Assembly: GCA_021234155.1 (NCBI GenBank)
Contig: JAJEKV010000342.1
Location: 124,001 to 188,000 of the forward strand
Length of the DNA: 64,000 nucleotides
Direction of reading: 5' to 3'
Origin: Isoetes taiwanensis
Taxonomy: Eukaryota > Streptophyta > Lycopodiopsida > Isoetales > Isoetaceae
Part shown: positions 1 to 12,347 of the stretch, piece after piece
How the letters are laid out: each line of letters starts with the position of its first letter
How positions within the stretch are numbered: position 1 is the stretch's first letter
Notes under the pieces: generated by a model
Told to the model about the DNA's origin: nothing
Databases searched by the model: none
Seen by the model: the letters and a program-made list of their open reading frames with translations, nothing else
Made by a program: the position numbers and the translations under genes

Positions 1-640
1 AAAAGGAATAGATTCTAACCTTGTATTATCATCCGTTGTGGTAAGGTGCAACAGAGGACCATGCAGTGCCATTTGATGCCTTTCCTCTCGCGGATTAATT
101 CATCCCAAGTATTCGGATCGTGTCGCGCAACATTGGAACGAAAGTGTTTAAGAAAATTACTAATGAAAAGAGCGCAAATTGTTACGATAGAGCACCAAGA
201 TAGACGAAAATGTTCAAATAAAGGACATCATACACCGCAAAGATTTTGAATCAAAAAATGACGAACTTAAGTCCGATCCTCCTTTGTAATGGCAAATGCT
301 ATTGTAGCAAGCATTCGTGGTATCTCCAGCATTTTAACTATGAGCATATGTCAAACATGGGGAGCTTCCCATTTGCCAAGTTGGAGAACTAATAAATTCA
401 TAAAGTTTAGCCATCACATGAAAACGCAAGGATGCAGATTGCAGGGTATGGACTAGTTTAAACTAGGCTTTATTGGCAAGGGAAAATTGCACCGTGTAAC
501 CTAGGTTGGAAGCAAAAACACAAAAGCAAAAGCGATGGAAGCAAAAGGAGGTAGTGGAAACTGGATGCACCGGAAGCAGTCTGGGATTCACTTAGGAAGC
601 AAAAACCCGTCAAAAGCATTAACTAAACTCTAAAATGCTG
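1..640. other. No gene seen
   Basis: AT-rich intergenic sequence. Short open frames occur on both strands, but none shows a recognisable domain, a convincing exon structure or biased composition. Nothing supportable was found. Confidence 0.5.
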
Positions 641-1129
641 TTCTAACAAAAACAGAGCCAGATCTGTATAAGATGAAACAGTTCCTGGATCTTTTGGGGT
701 TTAGTATGGCCATTCTTCCATATCGAAGTCGACAAGGAAATGCCATGCGAAGTCCCGCCATAATCAAGACTCGGTAATTTGTTTCGAAAAAGAACCTGTG
801 GTTGCAAAAGAGTTGGCAAAGGCAAAAACTTAAGCAGCAGGATCGTGAGCTAAGGAAAAAAGCGGGAGCACAGACAGATAATAGGAATCAAAGCTATGGG
901 TCTTAACATAGAAGGGATTAAGTCAAAGCAATCTGGCAATCTAGAGGCGAAACTAGGTTTTATCTCAGAAAACAAAAAAGCGGAGCACCGATAGAATGGA
1001 AAAACCAGCAATAAATTAAGCGACGTTATCCAACGAACTCTAGAACAGAAAAAAACCACAGCTAAATAGCAGAGTAAATTAAGAACCTGCGGCTGTAGCA
1101 AAAGGAGAGGAGAAATCAAAGCAAGGGAG

Positions 1130-1340
1130 GGGCTTCCCTGGTGAGATAGGAGCTTGGAGACGGCCTTCGCCATCTCCGTGGAAAATTTTTGGTTCTTTTC
1201 TAATTTTGCTAGCCCTAGAATGTGCAAAAATAAAGATCTAATGGTGGAAGGTAATGCCACATCATTTTTTGCTGAGGTGAAACGTGGATAGGCTAGAATT
1301 TGAGGAAAGGCTGCAGGCTTGGTTATGCTGGCGTGCTAAA
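1130..1340 (+). repeat. Dispersed repeat, copy A (retroposon-like 3' end)
   Basis: The last ~70 bp (about 1268-1335) are nearly the same as 36,752-36,820. They share a block that begins CGTGGATAGGCTAGAATTTG and end with GTGCTAAAAAA. The preceding ~130 bp are more weakly alike, both having a 'CATCTCCGT' block followed by 'TTTTCTAATTT'. A shared 3' end running into an A-rich tail suggests a retroposed non-autonomous element such as a SINE or truncated LINE. No coding domain is visible, and the family is not one I can name. Confidence 0.5.
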
Positions 1341-1360
1341 AAAGATTTTATTGCCTATGG

Positions 1361-1398
1361 AGATAAATTACAAGCATAGAGATAAATTACAAGCATAG
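1361..1398. repeat. 19-bp tandem repeat, two copies
   Basis: The unit AGATAAATTACAAGCATAG occurs twice head to tail, at 1361-1379 and 1380-1398, without a mismatch. It lies just downstream of the dispersed repeat. No function is apparent. Confidence 0.85.
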
Positions 1399-1399
1399 A

Positions 1400-3840
1400 T
1401 ATAGAAGCATTCAACTTGATGAAGAAACTTACACTAGATGATAAGAGCAGACGAGAAATGTGAAAATGAGGATGAGAACTTCGATTGATCCATCGAAGGT
1501 TGTTCTTTCCACCAGTTATATAACTTAAATGCATTGAATATATTCAAATATGGATGTCATAAGCATATGTTAAAAGCTATGTTGCATTGGGTAAACATAA
1601 CTAAGCAAAAGTTTATAGGAGTAATCAAATTTGAGATTTTGCCAGCTCCAAGTAGATATAAACATAAAAGTATCGATAATTTTAGCCAAACACACGTCAT
1701 AAAGTATGCTACGATTTTATACAAATAGTCAAACAATTTTTTGCTATGAAGAATATAATATATGTTTAATTTTTTTCCGGGTCATAAACAATGCTAGTAT
1801 AGTGTGTGCATCTCATAGACCAGTTTAGGCTTAAGTGGGAATCAAAATGTACTTCCAATATATTCTTCTGAACTTTATCAGCCGCTTCCAATTGGAAGAT
1901 TGTTTGTATTATGCAATGAACATGTGGATCATCTATGTTATATACAAGGGATCATAGGCATATGAATACAATGCATTGCAGCTAAAATTCTAAATGAGCA
2001 CAATCAATTTCACTTAAAATTTTAGATGACTATATTGAATAATAACGATTTCTAAATCTATGGCCCTTTGATCGTATACCTCAATCCAAGTTGTGGTCTA
2101 AAACCAAAATTTCTTTTTATACAACTCAATAAAAGAATAGCCATAAAACTATTTTCAACTAACCATAAAATCTCAAACGCAGTTCAATAAGAAATACAAA
2201 TAAAACAATGCATCCATGAGACAAATGCATTTTATTAGTGTAAGTAATTTGTTATAGAGAAATGCGCATTGATAATGATTCCCATTTTATTTGATATCCT
2301 TGTAGGTATGTTGAACTTGTCGAGTTACTTTGGTAGATGCTTTCCCTTTAAATAAAATATTCATAACCCTTTTACTTAAATCTAGATTATTTCACATGAT
2401 AGAGAAGACAAATTGTCAAGATGTCCTTGCACATGTCTAATCATCTATGCCCTTGACGTCACGAGCACCACCAAGATGAATTAGTACATAAGACACGATT
2501 AGCATAAATTATGGTTGTACTAAATATACTTTTTTTTGTGTATCATGGAAATGAACAATGCTGCTAGATTTATAACATATATTAACCAGTAAATGATTTG
2601 GCATACAAGAGAAAAACAATGCTTCTAATATGAGTGTTTTATCCATAACTCAATAACATCACATGGAGGCCTCATTTAATTCGCTTTTGGAATGACATGA
2701 TCATTTATTAAAGGGACAACACATGGAGATTGATCATACTAAAAATCTTAAAAAACTGTGAGTGGCATAATAATAGGCGAGTTATTTAAGCTTTCCCAAT
2801 TTGGAGTTAATCTCTTGCAGGGAATGATTCTTCTAGACTGCTTAATGGTTGTTTTACATAAGAAAAGGGACTTTTTGAGTCTATGAAGTCAACAAAATTG
2901 ATATTCAAATATAAAATATTCATTTAACTTGAAAGGTAGGGCTTGAGCGTCGTGATGGCATGATGTAATATGATAATAAAATTGTATTAAAATACATATT
3001 AAAGAATTGAGCAAACTATGATTGAGATAATTACTTTGACATACCAAAGCATCTTCTTCACTATGTCACAATTAATATTTTACGGTGACAAATCAAAGAT
3101 GCACGAGTGTCACAAATTGAAACGATATTCCAATTGCAGTATCAAGAAAAGATTCAATGATATAAGTTGACACAATTATAAATGCATAAACACGTCCTAG
3201 CAACAATGCACGAGTGCAATAAAACAATGTGTAAAGTGCTATTTCTTCAATGCTTGTCTTGCATAGATGAAGATGCATATTGCATGGTCGCTTTCCCGAA
3301 ATATTGCTTGCAAACATTTAAGCAGTCTCCAATCATACTTGTCACATCACAACAACATACAAAATGTTTATTCCGCGCCCGAAGCATAGCATACACCATT
3401 AAAAAGATGATGGAATCCTCTTGGGTTGACCATAGACAGTTTTAGTTGAAGGAAGTCCTATATTATATCTGGTTAAGCGCATAATTGAGATATAGTTCAA
3501 TATGAACTTAGTTACTTCAAACATGTAGACAAAGATTAGTAGCATTAGATGCTTGGTAAATGTAAAGTCGTTCATAGAACTGAACTCAATTGAATTAACT
3601 TATGGTCCATGGAGACCATGAAGTCTATGGGACCCAATACAAAAGAGAGAGCATAACAAGACCATTATTGTCTAGGATTAAAACACCCTGCCTCGAGGGT
3701 TTTTTTGAGAGAATAATTTTAGAGAGGGGAGGAGCGTTTTTAACATCATGGAAGAGTAGATTGGTCTATAAGACACACTCAAGATTGCTCTGTGGGTCTG
3801 TGCGCCCATCCAGAGGGACCCAATAGACTATTTTATATAT
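1400..3840. other. AT-rich intergenic DNA, no gene seen
   Basis: About 2.4 kb of AT-rich sequence. The small open frames (up to ~87 codons) have no recognisable motif and overlap each other on opposite strands. No tRNA, rRNA or transposon domain was recognised. Confidence 0.5.
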
Positions 3841-3845
3841 GTTGA

Positions 3846-4260
3846 GAATTAGAGAGGATGAGATGGCATCGAGGTACGTTGACAATAAATGCAACAAGAG
3901 GTTGAGATGTCTATTTTCAAAATTAAGAAACTCTATCAGCAATGGTTATAGGAATGCAAGCTACAAGTGTTACAGTAGATTATTGTGTATTCAACAATTC
4001 CCATTTGAGAATTAGAATGGGATTTGAAAGTACGTTGACAAAAGATGCAATAAGATGTTATTTAGTATTTCTCGAAATGACTGAACATTAGATGAACAAT
4101 GTAAGATAAGTTAAAGGGACCACAGTGGATTCGGATGGCATAGAAAGGTACATTGACAAAAGATGTAGTGAGAGGTTATTTAGTATTCTTGAGGACCATG
4201 GAATAGTAGATGAACAATGCTATGAATGTAAGTTAAAGGGATCACGATGGAGGACATAGT
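3846..4260 (+). repeat. Degenerate tandem repeat, about three units
   Basis: Three diverged units each carry a core like TACGTTGACAAAAGATGCA, at about 3873, 4032 and 4148. The core is followed by 'AGAGGTT' or 'GATGTTATTTAGTATT'. Units two and three also share 'AGATGAACAATG' and 'AGTTAAAGGGA'. Spacing is irregular (about 156 and 116 bp), so this is an old, indel-rich tandem duplication. It is not coding. Confidence 0.6.
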
Positions 4261-4264
4261 AAAT

Positions 4265-5024
4265 CTGTGTTGAATAGCTTGGAATTGGACCAGTGTGAAG
4301 TTCTCTGAAGTGCCTGAGAACAATCCATGTAAATATCGGACATGCCTTAAATCACGAAAAATCCGCCAAGTCTGCAGATACGTGTGTTTTTGTATGTGGC
4401 TTTAACACGACAAAGATGTGAATATACCAGCGATATACCCGTGGTTTAAGCATGATGGCATTCCGTATTTATGATATTTAGAGAGAACGAGAAAGTGAGT
4501 GAGGAATTACAGACCTAGAAAATGTGGATTTTGAAAGAAGAAATGTTAATGATTTTTAATGCAAGGGAAAGGATGTAAACATTTGGACCAAGTCTTGGAG
4601 CATGGAGAAGGGGTCCTCATGTTGGCAGCAAAAAACCTTAAATAAAAATGGTACAAAGTGGCAAGGCACTCAATGCTCAAGACCCTGCTTGCATGTGCCC
4701 TTTTAAAAATCGGGTCTCTCTCCATCCCTGCCGCTGCAGCGCGCACCAGTCTGCCCCATTTTTTCCTGTCTCCTACGCATTTTTGATCGCTCATCCGTCA
4801 ATTTTTTGCCGGATCCAAAGAACCCAATTCATATCCGGATCTCTCATACCGAGACCTTGAAAGAATCAGACTTCACTTCGCTTCCGGAGCTCATTATTTC
4901 TTCTGGGTCAGCCTGAAATATGGGCTGTTGATCTGATTATACGAAATAAACTCACAAGCGTTTTGCGAGCTTTTGACCTGGTTTTATTCATGTGTGCAAG
5001 AAACAGGGGAGCTATCTTTTCAGC
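4265..5024 (+). other. Upstream region of the NPH3-family gene
   Basis: No gene was recognised. The stretch from about 4,650 to 5,000 is less AT-rich and pyrimidine-rich on the plus strand, as many plant promoters and 5' leaders are. I cannot place a TATA box or transcription start with confidence. Confidence 0.3.
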
Positions 5025-5072
5025 GGCTATGGAGATTTAGGGCAGATTGGCTATGGAGATTTAGGGCGGATT
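5025..5072 (+). repeat. 24-bp tandem repeat in the 5' leader of the NPH3-family gene
   Basis: Two head-to-tail 24-bp copies, 5025-5048 and 5049-5072, begin GGCTATGGAGATTTAGGGC and differ at one base near the end. The second copy ends 7 bp before the ATG at 5080. Each copy contains an ATG followed two codons later by an in-frame TAG (ATG GAG ATT TAG). If transcribed, the leader would carry two tiny upstream ORFs, which are candidates for repressing translation. That role is inference. Confidence 0.85.
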
Positions 5073-5079
5073 TTTTAGC

Positions 5080-6744
5080 ATGGCAAAGAAGGAAGGAAGC
5101 TTCAGCGGATGGCTGCAAAGGGTTCGAAGAACAGGGGAGTTCAGCGATGTGAAAATAATAGTAGAAGACCAAGATTTTCTTCTTCATATGCTCCCCCTTC
5201 AAAACGAATGCTCTTATTTTCGGAATCTGCCCAAAATGGAGGCCGGAAACAGAGTAGTAAAAATCCCAGATCTACCCGGCGGAGCAGAAGCCTTCGCCAT
5301 AGCTGCGGATTTTTGCTACCTCATAAAACCCACATACAATTTTGGGAATATCGCATCCATCAGAGCTGTGGCAGAGTTTTTAGGTATGGCGGATCTGCTG
5401 GACAGCACCAAGAAATATTTATACACAAATGTGTTCAGCCATTGGAGATCTTGTGTTGGTTACCTATGTGATTATAAAAAGATCAGCCCTGCTGTGGACG
5501 AATATGTTGAATCTCGCTGCGTAAAGGTAATAACTTCTGCATGTTCTAAAGGATTTATGGAAGCAAAGCATGTGTCTGTTCCAATCCCAATTTCTCCCTC
5601 AGTTCCGTCAAGCATATGGCAGAGCTCGCCATGCCATAGCTTGACGGACATATTAGTTACTGTTTCCACCATGCCAGATGAATATATCCTACATGTTATC
5701 GATCTTTTGGTAGAAAGTGAGGTGAATTTAAACATCAAATGCAGGCAGGGAAGAAATGTGAGATCATGGCTAAAATATTTGGTCAGAGATGAATGCAAAA
5801 CAGACAGATCTAGATGTTGGGTTGTGCTCTGTTTATCAAAAAATGCTTGTAAAAGGAGCTCAGAAAGTCCGTCCATGGATGGAACTTGCTTCCCAATATT
5901 GGTGCAGTCTGTTAGAACAGATTGAATATCTTCTAGACATGGCAGATGATATAATGAGGGAAAGATTAGACCATATAAAGTCTGCCATGGAGCAGAGAAT
6001 TGGAGCTGGATTAAATGAGCTAGATGATTATCTACATACATATAAATTCATGCCAGAGACTATTCTGGCACTTGCAAAAGCATTTTATGGAGGATTGGGA
6101 CGAAAATGAGTCTGATATTGATGTGCAAGAGGTGGCAGCAGAGATTGATTCATGTCTGTGGTCTTTTTTCAGAAAATGCTGCCATAGCTGCAGATGATTT
6201 TATTGCAATATATACAACGTTTCCATCGAGCTGCAGAAAATCAGACGATGCTCTGTTTTGCTCTGTAAATAAAATGCTGAGCAATGGAAATTTTTCTGAA
6301 GAAGATGCGCAGCAGCTATGGCGCCTGGTAGATTGCGAAAAACTGAGCGCTCCAGTTTATGAGCAAGCTCTGAGTAATCCTTCGTTTCTGTGCCAGCCGC
6401 ATGTGCTTGAAAGTGTGCTGCAGCGGCATAACGAAGAACTGGCAAATATTGGGGACGAAGATCGGCAAAATTTGAGGCAGATCATGCAGAAAGTTATCAA
6501 GGCAAGCCTGAAATTGTTGGAAGAAAATTCGAGGAGATCTAAAGAGATTATGGAGCTCCAGAAACAATATGCTGCTCTTTTGGGCGGTAAGATCTGCCCT
6601 TTTGGCCGAGATAGCTGCGAAAATAGCCCTGATTCTTTTAAAATGCTCTCCTCCGGTAGCTTCACAGATGATACTTGCTCTGATGTTCCTGTTCGCCACT
6701 CTCTTCGCAGCCTTGGAGAGATTGTTTTGCAGCTCAAATCCTGA
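5080..6744 (+). CDS. BTB/POZ NPH3-family protein, frame-disrupted
   Basis: Proteins of the NPH3/RPT2 family are plant-specific and are thought to act as substrate adaptors for CUL3 ubiquitin ligases, often at the plasma membrane in light and auxin-transport signalling. The N-terminal ~110 residues from the ATG at 5080 are a BTB/POZ domain: SDVKIIVEDQDFLLHMLPL, then the family signature DLPGGAEAFAIAADFCY. The C-terminal part (from about 6,160) has NPH3-domain blocks, including LWRLVDCEKLS and a 'YEQALSNP' segment corresponding to the usual 'HAAQN' region. It ends in a short coiled coil (LLEENSRRSKEIMELQKQY) and a stop at 6742-6744. About 550 residues and a single exon are plausible for the family. 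The reading frame moves 1 to 2 near 5,770-5,790, 2 to 3 near 6,075-6,095 and 3 back to 1 near 6,155-6,175. Each shift fits a one-base insertion, near AT-rich or T-rich runs (the last at TCTTTTTTCAG). It is either a young pseudogene or an intact gene with sequence errors; I favour the latter. The exact subfamily is not assigned. Confidence 0.85.
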
Positions 6745-8420
6745 TCCATTTATATATTATTTCACTCTTCTTTTCCTGCTCAATCTCTCCTTAGAAATAG
6801 TTCTATCAGTCATAGGGATCTTCAACTCGTTTTTAAGCTCTGTAAAAAAATTTAAATAGCTTAGTTCAGTCTAGGTCAAACAAGATCAATATTTGCTTTG
6901 CAGCTCAATCTGATCATGAAATGACAGTTCAAAAGTTCATGTTTTTATTGAATCAATCAGAAGCTTTGCAAATGTTGAGATAGTTAGGTTGTTTATTCTT
7001 TAGCGAATTTCTCATAACCCTTAGGTTATTATATGTTGTCGTTTTTCCTGTCCAACAGTTAACCAAAAGAACAATTGGTGTATGGATTTACTGTCACGTC
7101 CTATGGAAGTCGTGTCATGTTCTCCATTACTCAATAAAACAATACGTGTATTTAAAAAAAAAAAAAAAAAACTAGCAAAAGGCACACCAGAAGACTTTGG
7201 CAAGGTTAAGCTTGTTAGATATCTACGCCTAAACTCAGACAAGGATACTATATTATCGCTCGGCATCCAATGAACTGTAGATACCAAACACAAGTAAGAG
7301 AGAAGAAAACAGTGTCAAAATATGTTATCATGATCTTATCGGGCTTGAGATTACCATTCTTTTCATGTTTGGGGCTAACATCCTCATTTGTATGCGAACA
7401 CTAAATATAGAACATATTTTATTAATATGCAACATAGATATGCCATGGAATTAGTTGGTTCAGCGAACCTTGCCCTTCCTCAAGTTTTTTGTTGCAAACC
7501 CCAAGAACTATAAATGACCAATCTAGCAATGCTCTCCCCTATCCTAAACTCACATATTACAGGCATCAATATGTCAATATCGGGCAATGGCATAGAACCA
7601 AGCAAGATACTCAAATAGAAACACATAGCCTAGACTACTAATGCTTGATATTAGGGTAAGATTCATTTTGATGGCTGTTGCTGGGCACTCTACTAGTCAC
7701 CGAATAATAAAATCGAAAACATCTTCAAACTTCGGTACTACAAGTGCGGGAACGATGGATAGCTAGTTATATTTTGACATATCCTGCTCATTGTAAAAAT
7801 CGATTCGATGTGAGGTTCAAAGCCTAATGGACATAGAACAGAAACACAAAACAAAGGCTTATTTGCGATCTTGTCCAATCAAATGAAAGTATACATAAGT
7901 AATGGAGATATATCTAACACATGTAATTATTATTGGCAAGATTCGTTAGCATATTCTGTGTTTCGGGGGGCAAAAAATAGCTAAAAAAAAAGGGGACGTT
8001 TTTTCTCTGCCGCCACGTTCTTTCTGACGATCTATTACGTGTTTCCAAAGACGTAGCAAATCTTCCATTTGCGGATTAGGGATTGGTTTGGGCGAAGATA
8101 AAGAAGTGGCACAACGGCGACCACATCAGGATATTTCGAAATCATGGCGAGATCATTGCGTGTTGAAACCGTGGTTTTCTTTGAGTATAAAAAAGAGTTA
8201 ATCGCATTAAATTTTTTCGATTCGTTACGAGTTAGATCGCTTAGTTTAAGGTATGTCGCTGTGAGTTTTTTTTTTCACTGTTTCTTTTTGTCCTTGCGGT
8301 CACTTTCACGCTTGATCACTTGTTCTTGCACTGTTCTACCACAGTTCATCACGATTTAACCTAAAAGCGCCTCGAGATTAGGTGAACAAATCCGTTGCTC
8401 CACTCTCGAGAACAAATTTA
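6745..8420. other. Intergenic, no gene seen
   Basis: Begins with the likely 3' UTR of the NPH3-family gene, where no clear polyadenylation signal can be chosen. The rest is AT-rich with no recognisable domain. An 18-base A run at 7154-7171 could be a retroposon tail, but no body is identifiable upstream. Confidence 0.45.
7154..7171 (+). repeat. Poly(A) tract
   Basis: An uninterrupted run of 18 A. It is preceded by TACGTGTATTT, which also occurs directly after the A-tail of the dispersed repeat at ~36,828, so it may mark an old retroposon end or target. Confidence 0.8.
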
Positions 8421-8497
8421 CCCGCGATTTCGCGGTGAATCTTAGTCTTCATTGCTATCTTGTGAGCACAAGGTCTTACTTTGTGCATTTATATCAT

Positions 8498-8845
8498 TTA
8501 ATATGCATCCATCATCAATCATTCTTTGTCTTTGGCGGGTGGTAGATTTGATTGCTACCCGGTCATGACGTCATTCTTTGAGTAAAAGACGCTAGCTTCA
8601 ACCTCGCCGCATGGTATCGAGAGGTAGCAAAATATTTTATTCGCTGAATTTGCAGCCCACTTTTGAATGCATCTCCGGATCATAATATAATACTACTTGG
8701 TTGATTATACTCTTCCTCAAGAAAAGTCATAAATGCATCCATCATCAATACTTGTTATCTTTGGCGGTGATAGATGCGATTGCTACCACGATCACGACAT
8801 CATTAAGCGACCAAAGACGCCGACCTCAACCCGCATGGTGTGTCA
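8498..8845 (+). repeat. Diverged ~110-bp duplication
   Basis: Two segments, about 8502-8620 and 8734-8840, share TGCATCCATCATCAAT, then TTTGGCGG, GATAGAT/GGTAGAT, GATTGCTACC, GACGTCATT/GACATCATT and AAGACGC. They lie about 230 bp apart, are clearly homologous but indel-rich, and are not coding. Confidence 0.65.
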
Positions 8846-8899
8846 CTAGTCTTTTTCTCTGTTTGTGATTCTTTAACTTTGTGTATCACGTATTTCAAA

Positions 8900-10550
8900 T
8901 CAACATGTATCTAACCTTCTTGCATGGCAAATGAAGTGTTAGGATTAGAAATTGCCAAGGGCTGAACATTCCCTTTTCATTTTTTGTATTGCTCTCACCG
9001 GGAATCAATAATAGCACTGCTTTGCCTTTATTATAAACAAATTAACCCGAGCGAGACTTTCGAGGAGAGCCGTGGATAGTCACACTAGCTAGAATAGAAG
9101 TTATACTTGTTATTTCCATTATAGAACGTGGAAAGATAACATTTCGCGACAAACACATTTTTAATGCATGCCTCTACGTTTCTACATTGAATTGGGAAAT
9201 ATTTAGATTTTTAGAATATTTATGGCTCACTCATTAATCTCCTCGGGATTTCACTTGACAATTTTAGAACATTTGGAGGATTTGAAATGCCTCTAGGTTT
9301 TAATTCTCTTGAATATATGTTGGTACGTTTCTTTGAGCATCTTGGAAATTAGCTTCACATGATAGTAAAGCCGCGACCTTTGGTAAGCTTTGCATCGGTT
9401 TGTAGCTTCTCTCGTCAAATAGGTAGGCTCCTTAAGTTGATTGCCCCCAAATGTTATGGGAGGCAACACAGGTTAAACCATAAATTGACTAAGAGCTGTT
9501 GTGCATGTGTGCCATCATTTGAAACATTTATAAAAGCGACTTATTGAAGCCTTGACATAGTATTTCTTGCGGGTTCTTTGCTCGGATGATGTGCCATTTT
9601 AATTCATCGTATTAGTGATTTAATTGCTTGGTATCTTGCAGCGAGGGCAATCTTTATTGTTTGTAATGTCCTGAAGGTTATGATTATGGCGTTAGAAGCG
9701 GCCTATGAAAGTCATTAAGGTGACCAAGGTTCTAATTGCCAAGTTTGCTCCTAAAGAAGAGTGCTACCACTTAGGCTTGAACGACAATGCGGATAAGAAA
9801 TTGAGGAACTATTTCATCATGAAGTAGCTTAGTGACCGCCTTTTCCATGGGGAATCTGCTTGGCTACATAAACAAAAATCAACGCCATAGAAAATGTTAC
9901 TTATGTTAGCATGGGTTTTGATTAATGATCTTGTTTTTCTAACTATGTTGGACAAGAACAAACCCGCTCTACTATAGAGAAAAAACACTCATTGAGCCTG
10001 TAATATAACCTAATATTAGAACATTGGAGGCTTCCTACAAACCAAATATTGAATGCGCGAATATGCACACCTAAGAAGGGCTTATGTACGGTTTGGTCGT
10101 GAAGTCGGGCAGCATTGCGTCTCTTCAACCGCTATTGACCAATTTTAGATCGACTTGCAGCCGGTTGCGGAGAAAAAGAGAAATTGCATTATCCGGATTC
10201 ACGCCCAAGCCCTCAATATACATTGTGCATAACTCAAAATATTTTGCCGTGATTATTGAGGAGTTGTAGGCTTCACAACTTCAAAGCCCCTTCATTTGGG
10301 TTTTTGAGTTTTATTTGTGCGTTTTTTTTGCTTGAGTCAGATTGAGCCATGGTATCTCGGCATCAAGGACTTTCGATGGATCTCGGGGAATAGAATCAAA
10401 AAGAATTTGCAATACCCACAACGAGTTTTCAGCATGTAACTCAACCCCTTGATTTAGCTTTTAAGGATTAAAAGCCATTACCGTGCATCACAAGAACAAT
10501 ATAATTGCCAACAATAAACCCTATTCAACATCTAGTGGCAACCCACTTAT
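8900..10550. other. Intergenic, no gene seen
   Basis: AT-rich sequence with scattered short open frames. A 40-codon frame at about 9,706-9,828 (plus strand) looks protein-like by eye but matches no family I recognise, and nothing around it supports a gene. Confidence 0.4.
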
Positions 10551-10552
10551 TT

Positions 10553-10641
10553 GCTCAATGATGGAATTTTTAAAACCATGCATAAATACCTTAGCTTTTG
10601 CTCAATGATGGAATTTTTAGAATCATGAATAGCCACCTTAG
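10553..10641 (+). repeat. 47-bp spaced tandem duplication
   Basis: Copies at 10553-10594 and 10600-10641 both start GCTCAATGATGGAATTTTTA and continue alike to CCTTAG. No coding role is visible. Confidence 0.75.
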
Positions 10642-10796
10642 GTTGTTTGAGAGTGCTTTAAAAAATAGACCTTGCCTATAAGCATGAATCATAAAAAGCA
10701 TCTAACATAGATGCCTTTGACCACTAGCAAAATAGTATTAAATATTTCATTTAAATAGCAAGTCCAACTATGCAGGTTTGGAACCAAAGAAATGTT

Positions 10797-10818
10797 CGCG
10801 GCGGCCTTGGCCGCCGCG
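10797..10818. repeat. GC-only palindrome
   Basis: CGCGGCGGCC and GGCCGCCGCG form a perfect 10-bp stem around TT. It is an isolated block of G and C in an AT-rich neighbourhood. It could fold as a hairpin or be a protein-binding site. Nothing nearby explains it. Confidence 0.8.
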
Positions 10819-10849
10819 ATAAATTTCTTGTATAAGTAATGGAGATAGA

Positions 10850-12345
10850 ACAGAAACATACACAAAGGCTCAACAAATTGGTAATGCCATCCAAGCAACT
10901 GCAGAGTACTACCATGTCACAGAGATCTTAGTTTGTCCTAAAACAAGCCTGATATGGACTAAAATACAAAAGTTGGTCACTTAGAAGTTAAAGTAAAATG
11001 GTAGTGTTGTGCTTCATGATTGCTTTCACATGGTGGTTTCCTTCAACACATTTGTTTTACTCTTAAGACTTGTAAGTATTCTCAGGCATCAAATAAGAAA
11101 TATTTCTAACACGTCCAATATGCTTAATTTTACTATATAAAGTGATTTTCATGGACTTTAATCCCATCAAAAAACCTTCTTAATAACAAAGGCGCAATAC
11201 ACAACGCTTCAAAAAACAAGGTGCTTTGCGCCGTTGGAGGGTTGCCCTCTAGTTTGTTGAGGGTGAAGTGGCCTAAATCAAACCCGTGAAGTCATGTTTT
11301 CACAATCTATATTTAAATTAAAGTAAACTCCTACCATGTTCTTACAATCAGTTTGTAGATCCCCTACATTCATGTACAAGCCCGTCCACAAGTGCCCCTC
11401 GATTAGTTTAATGTTGTAGAAATGTTTGTACATATTTTATATCTTGCAGGCATAATCACATTACTTCTCAGTACTCACAATATTTTAAGCTATAGGTGTT
11501 CGTATATAACATCGTTGAAGCGAGTCACAAAACATACAATAAACAATGTTTTGGGAGATGTTCCTTGGAAAGACATTGAAAGAAGTTATATTGTTATTCG
11601 ATCTTATTTTAATCACTAGAAAAGTGCCTTAGTTATTTGGCTTTTAAATCAAGCATAAATTAAAAACTAATAGAAATGGTGGATTTAACTTCACAACAAC
11701 TTCACTTCCCATCGGGGATCAACAAAATGCCATATAAGTCCGCCATTTATGCGTGGATCGTATTAGAGAACCTTATATCTCTCAGGCTGTGTAGTTTATT
11801 ATGGATCAAATGCATCGAAGATAAACCATTAAGGTAATCCAAAGGTACCATGATCCATTTTCAACCACTACATTCAGGTCTTCATTTTCATCCTCCTTCG
11901 GACCAGAAATCTTGAGGTTCTTGGCCCTCATTTCTGATCCATCGCTCATTGGAATATCTTCAGAGTGTTTGTGCAATTGTTCTTTTGTCACTTCCGGTCC
12001 ATTGCCCTACGTTATGCTTGCCATCATATGTACTTGTGAATCGGCATTGACCTTCTCTCTTTTTGTGCTAAGACTTCTTTCAGTTCTTTGTTTTGCATGA
12101 ATTCTGGTTTTGAGATAGTACGCTCCAACCATCTATTACGTTGATCGATTGGGAACGACTTGCTCAACTAATACGCAACCTCATGATTTTAGCTTTCATT
12201 TCTGTTAAAGAAGATAGAATCGCTTCCTCATCATTATACTCTTTAGCTGGTGTCCTGTTCTTCCCCATGGGAGAGGAATGGATGTATTAGAGTTGTAGGA
12301 ATTGCAGGAATATATTCCGAACGGCGATTGGGTTCTTTTCTCTTT
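10850..12345. other. Intergenic, no gene seen
   Basis: AT-rich sequence with no recognisable domain, RNA gene or well-formed repeat. Confidence 0.4.
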
Positions 12346-12347
12346 GG

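Noticed and set aside
9706-9828. A 40-codon frame starting MKVIKVTKVLIAKFAPKEEC
   Set aside because: Protein-like by eye, but short, isolated and without recognisable family or splice sites.
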